Part shown: one piece after another, positions 37,801-51,300 of the stretch
How the letters are laid out: each line of letters starts with the position of its first letter
Numbering within the stretch: position 1 is the first letter of the stretch
Assembly: GCA_947623455.1 (NCBI GenBank)
Contig: OX392541.1
Coordinates: 11,846,719 to 11,910,718 of the forward strand
Length of the DNA stretch: 64,000 bases
Reading direction: 5' to 3'
Origin: Mimachlamys varia
Lineage: Eukaryota > Mollusca > Bivalvia > Pectinida > Pectinidae
Translations under genes and position numbers: made by a program
Notes under the pieces: generated by a model
What the model was told of the DNA's origin: nothing
Databases searched by the model: none
What the model saw: the letters and a program-made list of their open reading frames with translations, nothing else

Positions 37801-40800
37801 TGACATATATATATTCCAGGGGTGTAGAGGAGAGCTTAACCCCTGGATATTGAGGATGGGTAAATCCTGCATAACTACAAGTACAAACAGTACTCAAAAT
37901 TAGGACATTCAGGCCAACAGCGTTGGAATTTAACGATCTCTGGAACTATCAACAACTTTCAAAAGGCGTTCGAAGGTTATCTTTGAAACAACAACGGACG
38001 TTCAAAACAATTACCCACATAGCAATGGTAGATCTATGGAACCGTCATCAACGTCCGAAGTGAAATACATTCGGAACTTCCGCAGCAGTAGCGATAAATT
38101 CGAAGACGGTGTATTGAAACCGGATACTGCCATACCAGTGAAATTTGCCGACGTATTCTCAGTACACTGTGTAGTATATCAAAATCCAGTTTACATCCCG
38201 TGTGATGAAGTAATTTATTTCATCAGTAAAACAAACAGAGACGGGCGTGTGTGCATGACATCCGAGAGGATATTTAGTCTGAAACACCTAGGACGAAAAA
38301 GTACACCGGGTGTTCCGGAATCCTGACCTGCGGTTCCGCGACAGTCGTAACCGGATACTTCGATCAGCCTGTGGTCGGTATACCACGTGAGTGTTTGACA
38401 CAGGATCCCTTCATACAACAAAAACATCCCAACACGATCCTAAGGACAATTACGCAAAGTTCAAAGGTTATGCCCATTTCCGGTCTAAGGTGTTTCCTCA
38501 TTATAGTATCGAATCGTATCTATTTACACCAGAAGACACGAGTTTGGTGTAAATGTCAAATATCAACTGGATTAACATGTCCATCATCATGTTTAACTTA
38601 GAGGTATCACGCTAACTTTCTCAACGAGACAAGAAAAACAGAGCACTAGAGGTAGTATACATTATATATGCATTACTTACTGTTTTTTGTTTGTTTGCTT
38701 ATGATTTACGTCCTATTAACAGCTATGATCATCAAGAACGTGTCAGGTTTTGGAGATGGAGGAAAGCAGGAGTTCCCGGAGAAGAACCACCGACCTACGG
38801 TCAGCACTTGGCGACTGCCTTATGACGGCCTCGAATTCAAGTCAAAAACCAGGGATGGAGGGCTAGTGATAGCAGAATGTCAAACACCTTAACCACTTGG
38901 CCACCGTGACCAAGAGGTGGAGGGCTAGTGGTAGCAGAAGGTCAGACACCTTAACCACTTGGCCACCGTGACCAAGAGGTGGAGGGCAAGTGGTAGCAGG
39001 ATGTCAGATACCTTAACCACTTGGCCACCGTGACCAAGAGGTGGAGGGCTAGTGGTAGCAGAATGTCAGACACATTAACCACTTAGCTACCGTGACCCAG
39101 AAGTAGAGGGCTAGTGATGGCAGAATGACAGACAAATCAATCACTTGACCACCGCGGCTTCCACTTGATTAACCCATCACATAATCGTCGGAAACCCACG
39201 GTACACTTCTCTGACGTTTGCAAACGTCAGAGAAGTGTACCGTGGGTTTCCGACGATGCCATCACATATGATAAGTAGTTCCCCTTTATTCAGAGTTCTA
39301 TTTGGTAACTTTTTGGTAAAGATCGATTTTGCAGTATATTCAACAATGGTTTGACGATGATGCATCCCAAAAGTTCCACAGCCCGTACATACGGGTCGCA
39401 AGTGAGGGCGATTTTAGAACTTAAAGGTTTATAATGATTTTGATGATATCGTTATAAGAATAGAAGTTAAGTTGACAAGACATCGAGTTTGAAAAAGACG
39501 AACAAAGGACGGACGAACCAACGGAAGGTCATACACATGTCTGGACCAGTATAGCTGGTGCGCGTGCTCAGGACAAGCCAATTACAGAGTAATTACCTTA
39601 GATGTCAAAGTGCCCTGAAGAAATAACACTTTCGTGAATAATCAAATATTGTGTATATAATCAAATATAAAACTCAGTGCCTTCTACTTTCGGGTTTATA
39701 TCGCTATTCCGTGTACGACGTCGTTATGGTGCAAGCCGCTGGCTCAGCAATATCGGCGATAACAAGACATGCTCGCTAGTCTAAAGCAATGTAATGGAGA
39801 AAACATAATTCTCAAATCTCTTTTTAAACTATTTTGTGGGAGAAAGGGAATGTTCAAATGTCATTTGGTAGGATTTTATAGAATTGGGTGGTCAGGTGGT
39901 GCAGTGTATAGTGCAATTGCCTTTCACCAAGGCAATTCCCCGATCGGACATGAAAAGGTATGGGGTCATCTGCCCGACCACGTGGGGTTTCTTCGGGTAC
40001 TCCGGTTTCCTCTCACAATTAGACCCCTCGCGCGCTAACATCCGGGCCAACAAGAGTGATTAATATAAGTTGTATAGCTTTTTCATAATTGTTGTAAAAT
40101 AAATAAAGTTTATATATTATATTTTATAGAATTGAGCTGATCATAGCCAGCTTATCAATGCGTGATCAATTAACATGCAATTGTACAAATGTAGGTATAT
40201 AAATATATATTCGATGTAAGTGTTCATGCCTAGCAGCAGATAGTCTAAATCATCTGGAACGTTGACTGTATTGTAATTTAATAATAATGTTAGTTCACTT
40301 ACAGCGGTAGAATATATTACTGCAATAGGCCATGCCATTTTCATGCAATACATAAAAAATCATTTAACATTTAATATGTACATAGGCCAATGCCCTAGTG
40401 TTTTATATATCATCATCACATCCTTGTTATGTCAAGAATTTTGATATGAATATTGATTTATTTCCGGTTTGACATTTAAATGATTTGTTGAAGCACGTAA
40501 ACGTTAGTCTCGCGCTTGTTCCCCTGTGCCCTGTGTGTCCTCGTACGGACCATTTTGAAAAAGGTCACAAGACATAGCCAGTCACGTGATTCCCGAGAGT
40601 ACTAAAATGCTAATAGCCATGGAATTATGACCATTCGGACAGGACAAACGATCTTTGGGATCCCCCGGATGTAAATGATGACGTCATTCGTGACTCGATT
40701 AATCTCACAAACGTCGAGAATCTTGATAATTTGTTGTAATATATTTCATATATTGATTTGCGTTGTGAATGAACATGTTCTTACAGACATGAATACGGAT

Positions 40801-42195
40801 TTGATAAAATACATGACCTATACCTATATTTACACAGACGCACTAACCACAGAGGCGGAAGTCATGCATTATGCATGACCGCTTCCCAAACAATCGATTC
40901 TTCTGCGCCGTCCAAATGACCAGTGTAGCGGACAGACATGTGTAAACTGGACCAAGCCAAGCCTGAGTAAGCTTGTATTATCAGTTTGGTTATTTTATAA
41001 CTTTGATTTAAGTCATTTTCCCACAATCGACCGAAAATTGTTGCCATGACAATCTGTTTGCACAATCATTCATATAGTGAAACAAATCTGGATTCAAACA
41101 AATTACCCTTCACAAACGGGTTTCCGACTACATTTTTACGTCATTCAGGGGATAAGATTTACGTGCACGCGCATCGTCAAGGCGACATGGCATTGTGTTA
41201 CATCATGATAATTGCTCTAAAAATAAATCTACAAAACGGTCTGGCCATGATTGGACAGGAAAGATAAATCGACATATTTGCATGTACGATACACTGTATC
41301 TGCTTGGCGAGACGCCATTTTGATTTATAAGCATAAATAACATTGGTATCGTTGAATAACATATCTCTCCAGTGATAACAGGGTAATTGGTATTATAATT
41401 GGCTACGGAACATCACGTGATACTAACATCCGGTTTGAGATGACCCCCGAATCATGGGGCGTCCAGTCCGCCGAATCCTCGTCTGCGCACGTGTTGCTAA
41501 TTAAAGTTTTATTGACCTATATATCTACTTACAGGATAAGTACAAACATGTGTGTTTCATTTTTAATGAAGACCTGGAAAATACTGGTAGCTGTCCAAAA
41601 ATAAGAGTATGAAATCCACAGCCAACTAAAGATCGAGCGGAATGTACGAGGCTCAACGTCCAGTGAAATTATCCATAGAATAATAAACTGTATAGAGTAT
41701 ATCAAAGCTTCTCTCTCGGCTTCTAATAATTGCAACTCGGATCAAATTTAATTTGTACCAGCCAGCACTCTTTTATCACATATCAAATGATCGACGATAG
41801 AGCGGTTTAAAGTTTCACTATTTATAGTTCACAGTGTCTTAATAACATTGTCAATTGAAGTCCAGATCAAAATTTTAATTTGTTTCTTTCAAGTATAAAG
41901 TGAAAGATAAGACAATGTCAGATATATAGTTCAACCCATAAGACATATTTGAACTCCTTCAATACAAAGATTGGAATAGTTCATTATGAAATTTCAGGGG
42001 TGAATAAGTTAATGTAAGTAAATAGGTAAACATCTAGTATCGGTATACACATGTAGTGTTGGCCAGGAGTTATAAAAAGTTGACAAATTGTAGTAAAGAA
42101 TTTATTTGTCCAAATTTTGAGTTTTATTGACATTATCTGGTGATCTTTTGGAATTGCATCCTATGGTAGGCCAAGCTTTATGAAACGTAAAGAAA

Positions 42196-42237
<42 letters not shown>

Positions 42238-42312
42238 AGAGGATGAATATTGACATTATCTGATGATCTTTTGCAATTGCATCATATGGAAGGCGAAGTT
42301 TTATCAAACGTC

Positions 42313-42361
<49 letters not shown>

Positions 42362-42364
42362 CGA

Positions 42365-42396
<32 letters not shown>

Positions 42397-45300
42397 AAAG
42401 AGAAAGAAAGAAATAAGTAAGAGGAAACAAAGAAGCGAACAAAGAAGAAAAAATACGTGTAAAACTTAAAGAGTGTTTGATGGGTCATGTAAACTATTTG
42501 AATTGCTTTTAGGGCTGTGATAAATCACAACGTTTTGCAAGTATGCAAAACGGGAGGACAACTAGAACCAAACACGTTTTGAAATGTGGTGAATTATGTC
42601 GGCTCATAATTCTTTGCAGTCAACTGGTTTATGAGTTAAAATGTCCCCATTTAACAGACGTTGCAGCGGCTAGCTTACACGATGTAGAACGACGAAAACG
42701 TCGACTTATGACGGCCCATAATTCCCTGCAGTCTATTGGTTTATGAGCTAAAACCTCCCCATTACACTTTACAGTGGCTGGGACGGCGAAGACAGGTGGA
42801 AGTACGCATACATTTTTACAGATATGTGGCTTTGACATGATGAGCCGTTAATCTGTCTGTTACTTACGAGTTTACGTAGCCGAGCAAACAAGAAAAACTG
42901 AGCGCTCTAAGCGGTGCTACAGGTGTGTGGCTGGCGTATCGTAATTACCATTGTCGGCTGGGAAAGTGTTATGCTGCGTGAAGATCGGTGGAACTTCCTG
43001 TTGGCGAAGTGGCCAATGATCATTATCATCGGAACGCTTGGTCTGGAAGAGTGTTTAATTATTGGGTATATACCAGCTAGAAGTACATGTGTGAGATTAC
43101 CTGAAGGAACGTCGTGACCAAATTACAAAATGTACCGAACAAACATCAGACGAAATATGAAGCGTGCGTCACACTTTCCAAAAAAAAGACCTTACCAGAA
43201 GACGTTAAAATATTTGTTAACCGTTTCTTTTTTATTCAATTTTGTTTTGTTTTTTCAATTAAGCATGGGTTTTGAAACATTTGGTACATTCCAGCTTATA
43301 TTATTACTCTTGTTTTCACTACAGATTGGAACGCACCGTGTCAAAAAATTAGAACCCCGGCCGTCTTCGTGACAGACGTGCACTCTATCCACTGTGCCAC
43401 CCGATCAAGATATCCAGTCATTCGTTGTCTGCTATGGGTTCTCTATTTTAACAGTGATTGGAGATGCATACTGCTACATGTATTTAGTCCCTGATACATT
43501 ATTGAACAGTACCAATGAAATGACGACACACCTGGGCGAGAGTCATCAGAAAACCAGACTCTGAATGATACGGAATCATTACATAAAGCTAACAGGAAAT
43601 CTTTTATGGAGCACGATGTGACCATTTAACATCAGGGCACAGTGAAACCAAAACCAAACTACAAGCAAACTTCGTTATCTCAAACTGCGATAACTCGAAA
43701 CCCCTGTTGAAAGCAAAGTGTTTCTACAATACATACCATAATAACTGCTTTTATCTTAGTCATGATTAACTCGAATACTCGGATAACTCGATTAGATTTC
43801 ACTCTCTTCTGTTGCCTTCGAGATAACGAAGTTTGACTGTATAAATCAGTAAGGACAATGTCAGAATCTATATTTACGTATAATCACCATGAAAGTGCAA
43901 GAGTATGTTTCGATATTGAGAGTTTATTATCTCGTTGAAATCTACAAAATATCTTGTCAATTACTTCAGTACATGTACATGTATTCAATGTTGATTACAT
44001 TACTGAATTTAAATGTGCTCAATTGTTAAAATGTTTTGACAAATATCTTTTTAGACAAACATATTTTCTTCAAAACAGTATTTGTTAGTCTGGTAATTAT
44101 GGAATTTGACTTTAATTCCGTTGACGTTACATGATTGAGAATCTTTCTTCTCTTGGTAATGAATAATTAGTGTCATATTCCACCATCAAATTTATATCAA
44201 TATATATAACATGTTCTATACAACATGCCATACTAAGACAAATTCACTATCATATGACGTCACGTTCACACTGACTTTATTCGGCATTAAATGAAGGTCA
44301 GAATATTCTCATTAGAGGCCATCACGTGTCTCGTTAACGTCACAGACGCGCCTGGGTAGATATAGGGGGCGCTGATCCGGTAAGATTTCTGATATAATGA
44401 GCTCGTTAGAAAACACTGGGCGTATAATCACATCAGTCCGGCGCGGCATGAGACGCATGGCAAGTGGCGTAACGCACAACACCTGGGGTATTATTCCCGA
44501 TATCTATTGTATATTGTTAACTGTTGTAAATCGTCGTATTTAACGAGTTCTCGACACAAAAGATGCAGGCTTTTGAATGTCGATGCCCTCTCACGTATAA
44601 GCCCCCCCACCCCCACCCCCTCCCCCTCCACTTCACGGTAAGGAACAGATCGTTCGGCGGGGCTAGAGACAGAAATGGCCTGATAATAGCGTGATATATC
44701 ACCATTGACCACGCTTCAGCCTTTTCTGACACCCAACGTCTGCACGCAATAATTCATACATGGATGTTTAAAGTATCAACCTAATTGTACTCGGGGTTAA
44801 TTCTACACATCTATATCATGTAGACTGCAAACGCAGGCGGGATTAGGACTGTACAATATCATTTTCAGCTCGAAACCACTGTAGAACAGCAACCCTCGCT
44901 TTCATTAGCCAATTGGTAGTTTGGCTACCACCCATAAGCATTTTATGGGGAATTTATTTACTGAATTTAACTACTAGCCTATCTCCTCCTATAGTTTACA
45001 TCTTCGATATCCAGGGGTTACGTTTAAACCGCTGGACTATGTCATGGAAAAACTGAAGCCTCCGTGTGCGCCACCTTGTTGATGAGACAAGAAGACTCGT
45101 TCAATACTTTGTTGTACATCAAACGAATCTCGTGGTCACATAACGGTAAATATCGACAGGCTTGAAGTCGATTGCCGCTCCACTAGCAGTAATCTTCAAA
45201 GGACAAGCTTGCAGCCAAGCGATTTCGTCATTTTTTTAACCTGAGCGTGCCTTTAGTTTTGCAATGACAAATTCCAGGGTGTAGAGAGCGGAGGTGATCG

Positions 45301-48300
45301 TAACCCCTGGATATTGAGGATGCCTAGTTTATAGCTTAGGCTAGAATCAGAAATCTAAGTGATACAAATAATTAGAGTTAACTCTATTTCATAATAATTC
45401 GAGATCTGTATACTTTTCTAGAGACCAGGGGCCAGTCTAGCCAACTGGTTGTGAATCGGGTAAAGCGCCAATTTAAACTGGTGTTCATCACACGTTTTGC
45501 TGCTTTTGAATGGTACATGTAAAGCTTTGTAAATCATTTTTCACATATTCAAACAGAAATAGGATTTTTTGACGAAGCTAAAGAATCGTTTACATCCGGG
45601 TTCTTTGTATCAATGTCTCGTGTTATATGATGAATTTTACTAGGAAAGTGACAGGCTGTACATCATATTTAGTTGTCACGGTGGTCGAGCAAAAATGATA
45701 CAGAAATTAAACATGATATCCACAAATACAAGTATCACAGTATCGTTTGAGAAATCTTATACAAACGACATGCGACTTACAAATAACGAAAGCCACAGCT
45801 GTTGTTCAGTGTCAAACAAGTGCTTGTGTATTGATTTCAGTGATGGACACGGATCGGCTTCGCCAACACAGGGATCTGATAATTTGTTACAACTAGTTTT
45901 GGAACTAAACTAAGCTGTTTAAAGTAATGTTACACCTGGGGGGAGGGGGGTAGGGGGGGGGGGTAAGATCAATTTTTAATAAACAATGCGTTCCTCAATG
46001 ATCGAAAAGGGGCTTTGTTTATGCAAGAAAGATAGGTGGGGTAGATTTTCACCTTCCACCGTTTAACCATTATGATCATTGTGGGGGAAAAATTTATCGA
46101 AAATTAATCCTAACCCCCGAAATTTGTAAACTTACTCTAAACATCTTCGTTTAGGTCCAAAGCTAGCTGTAACAAATTATCAAGTCCCTGTGTTCACAAC
46201 CACGATCATATTACCCGGTCACACAGTGCCAGAATGCGAGATAAAAAAATAGTAATTTTCGTCATTGTTTGTAAAAGGATTTTTAATTAATTATACCTAT
46301 ATACAGTACATATACACGCTATGTAGCGTGTGCTGTAGATTTCTCTACATAACCAACACAACACTGATGTATATATACGGTATATAAAAAGGTGACGGTA
46401 TATCGTTATATATCACGGCCTCCAGTCAAGGTTTTTAATGTCAAACAACGACAGTTTAATGCCTAAAGTAATTTTACGATTGCTTTATAAAATGCTGGCC
46501 TCAATCATTACTGGGGAATGTGATACAACGTATTGACTATACAGGCTGGCCACTTTAATACGTGTATAGCATATATACATAACTAATAGCACTGCTGGAC
46601 ATTTCGTTCAGAATGTTCGACCTGTCGAATACGGAAGAGTTGAGAGCATGCAACAAAAACTTTAGTCCGAAGGAGGGGCCAACTTTATTTTAATAGACCT
46701 TTCCAGGCCTTACAATTCTACATTGGACGTAACTAGTATATGCGCAATGGTTACCAGGAGTAAGTATCCAAGGGTAGGGTCAGACCCAGGGTCGACTCTT
46801 CCTGTCAGACAAGGAAGAAAATGTGAACCATACATTGCAAGTTCTGGTCGAATGACCCACGACCTAAGGACTAACAAAACCCAAAAGTAACAACAATAGC
46901 ACACGTATGATTATGGGTTGTCTAATGTTATAAATTATGTCATCTTGATCAGTTTTTGTAGTATTCGACACAATGACATTTAGAGAAATAATCTTACATG
47001 CTTTAAAGTTTAATATGAATTTCTGGGGAAAATTGCCATCTCACTTATGGTTAATTTACAAACGATGATTATACATGTGTAATTACTAAGCTGAGGGCGG
47101 GGGAGAGGGGGGGGGCATTTTTTACACAATCACATAGCATATACTGTTGATAGGACGGTAAACAAAATTTAACTAAACCAAACCTCAGGTCCAAAGAACT
47201 GTAATAAGTTCTAAGGTCCCTGTGGTAACTATTACGAAATACTGTGCATAGCAGCATATTTAATTGTGCCATTATTTTCTGTGGGACTGTTTCGTGTACA
47301 TGTATGCAACGAAACATGGTTTTGAAAGAATCCAATTGAAAGCAGGAAGCCAAGAAAGACAGCATGTCGTGCATATTCGTGTCTGTACAATTTTGAGACA
47401 GACGCGGGTATCGGGCAATAAACACATGTTTAAACATTTTTTTCTGAACACGAAATCTCCACAGACTACACGACATCGGAAATGGCAATTTCAACTTAGC
47501 TTTATATGTTATATTTGAAGCTTTGCGTGTCTCGAAAATGTCGTGAACAGAGCGTAGACACATTTAAATGTTTTGTTGTAGAAACATAAATATTTAACAA
47601 GCTGTGTCCACACAATAGGGACGTTTCGTTCCGACGTTATCAGTGGTGTTTTTGTATTTACCATTGGGTCGAGATAAATAACGAATTTCCCTTTACAAAA
47701 CGGAACGAGTTTTGTGAATGTGGCCGTTACAATAGGTTTACATACAGGTATTCATTCACGCACGTCTTCCACTAAGCACCAATTATATAAACATTCAATA
47801 AAACAGTTTATAACGAAATTGTCGACAGCTCTCGCCATTTCCCTTGTGGTGGTTATATCAGGGTCGTTCAAAGGGGGGAATTCACACCACGAAATAGAGC
47901 AGAACTCGGCGTATACGTAAAAGGCACGAATAGTCGTTAAAACACAGTCAGCAAATCGAGAGGGAACTCTCGAGAATGACTTGGCAGTTACGTAAAGAAA
48001 ACAAAATAAAAACACTCGTTATCTTTTAACATCGATACATCTACAGTATAAGCTTTTCATTAAAATGCTGTAGGAATGCCATTTAAATGTCAATTACTGG
48101 GAAAAAATAACGTTTTGATAGCTTACATCAGTCATATACAAATATCCATACTTCAGATTTGTTATTAACCAAAAGCTCTTGGACTTATTTATAGGTACAC
48201 AATAGACATCATTTTTGCATATGTATTTTTTTCATTCAACAGTATGTATGCTGATGTTTAATTTGTTAATTTACATTATCAATGTTGATGTAAACTGCAT

Positions 48301-51300
48301 GACCAATAACATCATTTTGTTTATATTTAGTTAACAGTGAATATTTATTTGTTAAAATGTAGTACAAACCAGTTTTTATTACATTTTTACCAGTGAAATA
48401 TCGAAAATATCACTTTTTCTTATTTGAACGCTGCTTACAAACGACGTTTGGGAAGATCAAAAGCTGCCACTGTAGATTTTCATATAAAAATGTAATAAAC
48501 AGAATATCTAACAGTATCTTCAGTAATACCAAACATATTTCACTCGTGAGGCTAATATTTTGACTCGTGCTGCGCACTCGTGAAAAATATCAAAATATTA
48601 GCCCCACTCGTGAAATATATTTTGTTTTACCACGGACTTAGATCTAAGTCCGTGGTTTTACTGAAGACACTCTTAGATATCCTCTATTACTTAGATGTAG
48701 ATATTCCGTGTAACTGCATTTGTTGTGTACCGTAAATAATATGATATTGGTTGACGTCTACAATGTATATAATATTTGTTGACATATGCAAAATGTACAA
48801 AGTACAAATATTTGTATTTATGTAAACAATGTTACACCTTCACGATCCGGAACAATTATATACATATACATCTTTGTTATTTGTTTATAAGTTTCTTAAA
48901 TCATAAATATGCAATACATTTATTGAAATTGATTCACTGTTCATTATACCCATTTGAATACTAGGCAACTCACATATATGCAGTAACTGACACTGATCAA
49001 GTGGTTTGCAGAAAGGCGTCAACGTGACGTCATTCAGTCGGAAACAAATTGCACGAGAAGAGAATAATATATGTGAAGTTTAAACAAATAACAGAAAGCG
49101 CCATATCTAGTTTTACTATGTTCCAGCTAAATGAATTTCAATAGGCTTCGGATATGTTTCACAATTACGGCTAATGGACAGACAGAAACTAATCCCGCAT
49201 GTTTCCATGGAAACGCAAAGATAAATTCACCATTTACATGTTGTCGTGGTATTTCGTCTGCAGAAGTTCCGCAGTGCTTTATCTTTATTTTTTTTATGTA
49301 GAAAAATGCATAATTTGCTCGATTTTGAGACATGAAGTTCGATACATTCACACCTGACAATTCGTAATGAACCATTCTATGCTTTGAACTGGAAGGGTGC
49401 AAATGAGTAATTAGGGGGTGTACGAGTTGAAAGTGTCGGTGCGTGTGAATAACGTTGATGCGCGTTATTTTCCAGACGCATTCACATATCTACCAAAGAT
49501 GTCGGAAAATCTCGGCTTATAAAAACATTTGTTTTTCTTTGAGATAAGCAGTGACAACTGCCGTATATTAGCAAGCTAACCTTTACATAAAACAACAAAC
49601 TAAGTGCCCCAAAGGCAATATCACAAATGATATTTTTTTTTGTCTCTGTTACAGATAAGTCAGACCTAAGTAGCTTAGTATGAAAGAACTTCTAGGTCAA
49701 TTATCTAACTTCCTGTTGAAAGGATACGTTGACCTTTTAATCGTGGTCAGATGTAGAGGATTATGGTCAGGAAACCATGACGAGATGCGATTGGAGATAA
49801 TCTTATGTTTATATAATTTTCAAGACTAGACAAAAACCTGTCCAGATAAACACGACCTGGCCGGAATGACACGTTTTAGCGCGTGATATATCCAACGTCA
49901 CTTCCGGTTGAGAGGACATCTTGACTTCTTCAAATCGCGGTCGGGCTTTTAAACAAAAACTTTTATTTTCTTTTAGCATTAGTCACCGTATGTTATCGAC
50001 TTTATAGTTAGGCTATAGGATTATTTGTTTCTTTCGATTGATCATTTTAGGTGAAACAGTCTAGATCAACACGACTTTGCTAAATGTAAATATTTAGTTA
50101 CCAAAGTTTTCCTTGAACGGTCATTTAGGTCAAATTGAAGATGAAACAATCGTACTGCATGCTTTCCTCATGTAAGACTCGCTACAAATATTATTGTGTT
50201 ATAGATCTAGAGGTTGAGTTAAGAAGAAAGGCCTTATATTAGAACCAAAACAAAAGACTTTCGGGCAGGGAAACGACATGGGGAATCAATTTTGTCACAA
50301 ACTCGAGTCGTACTGGTGTGCGGTTTCACAGCTCGCCCGTCAACCGTCGTGTGAGAACGAAGTGTGCTCTTTTGATTTGGTTCGATCTGTCCCTGTGATT
50401 TGTGATGATGCCATTTTAATTCAATTTCTCGAGAAGGGATGACTCAGTGCGATCACACTACCTCGGCTGTACAGTGGTAGGGCATGGTGTAAACATCGGC
50501 TTATAGGCAACACCAGCAAGCCAGCACCAAGCTTACGGAATACTGAATAATTGCCCATCGAAGATATTACATTTATTGAACATGTTTTCTACCGTCGTTA
50601 TCATTGTAATATGTCACCGAGTCACGTGATGTGCGTCATCGTGAAAAGATGTTTAAGATACATCTGGGGATGCCTTGTATGTCCATGTAGACTAAAGTTA
50701 AAACAGAAGTGTTCTGGTCCCGGTTTCATCAACGTTCCTTAACTTAAGGAAACTCGTTAACTTAAAAATCTCCATAGGAAAGCAGTACAGAATTTAAGGG
50801 GAATATCTTAAGTTAAGGAGCTTTCCTTAAATTCTGTAATGCTTCCTATGGAGATTTTTAAGTTAAGGAGTTTCCTTAAGTTAAGGAACGTTGATGAAAC
50901 CAGGGCCTGGAGAAATTGTGCATGTTAATTTTCGAACCAGAATACATTTCACTTCCTTCATTGCTTTTTTTTATGTCATTGACATTCGTATATTGCCTTT
51001 ATTATTTAGCTAAAACAGTAACGCTGACGTGAAATAGGTCGTAAGTATACAGTTACGTAACCTAGCGACTGACTACAATGAATAATTGAGTAGGAGTGAT
51101 ATCAGCAAGGCAATTTTGCACACCAAGAAAACCATTTACGGATCAAGCTAAGCCAAAATTTAAGGAAGTTGTTTCAAAATGCTTGTATGTGAACTTTTCG
51201 CAAATAAATGGGTTTTTTTATAACAAAAGAGGGGATTGTCAAAAATTAAGAATATCATAATTTTACAAAATTGAAGAACTTGTCATGTAAGTCAACCATC

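Larger units (their letters stand above)
36926..37859. mobile_element. MITE family F1, copy split by a nested insertion
   Basis: The left end CATCCTCGATATCCAGGGGT is followed by two further tandem versions of the terminal 44 bp before the usual interior (CATATGTCATGGCAAAACTG). The interior stops at GATGAGACAAGAGC (37119), resumes at 37628 after the 508-bp element, and continues through AACGGTAACAATGACAG to the inverted right end CCCCTGGATATTGAGGATG. Confidence 0.8.

Noticed and set aside
42263..42488. Lysine/glutamate-rich and serine/phenylalanine-rich frames
   Set aside because: Translation of the (GAAA)n microsatellite.
47069..47563. 164-codon minus frame
   Set aside because: It overlaps an MITE F2 fragment, has no recognised motif, and its composition follows the local base composition.
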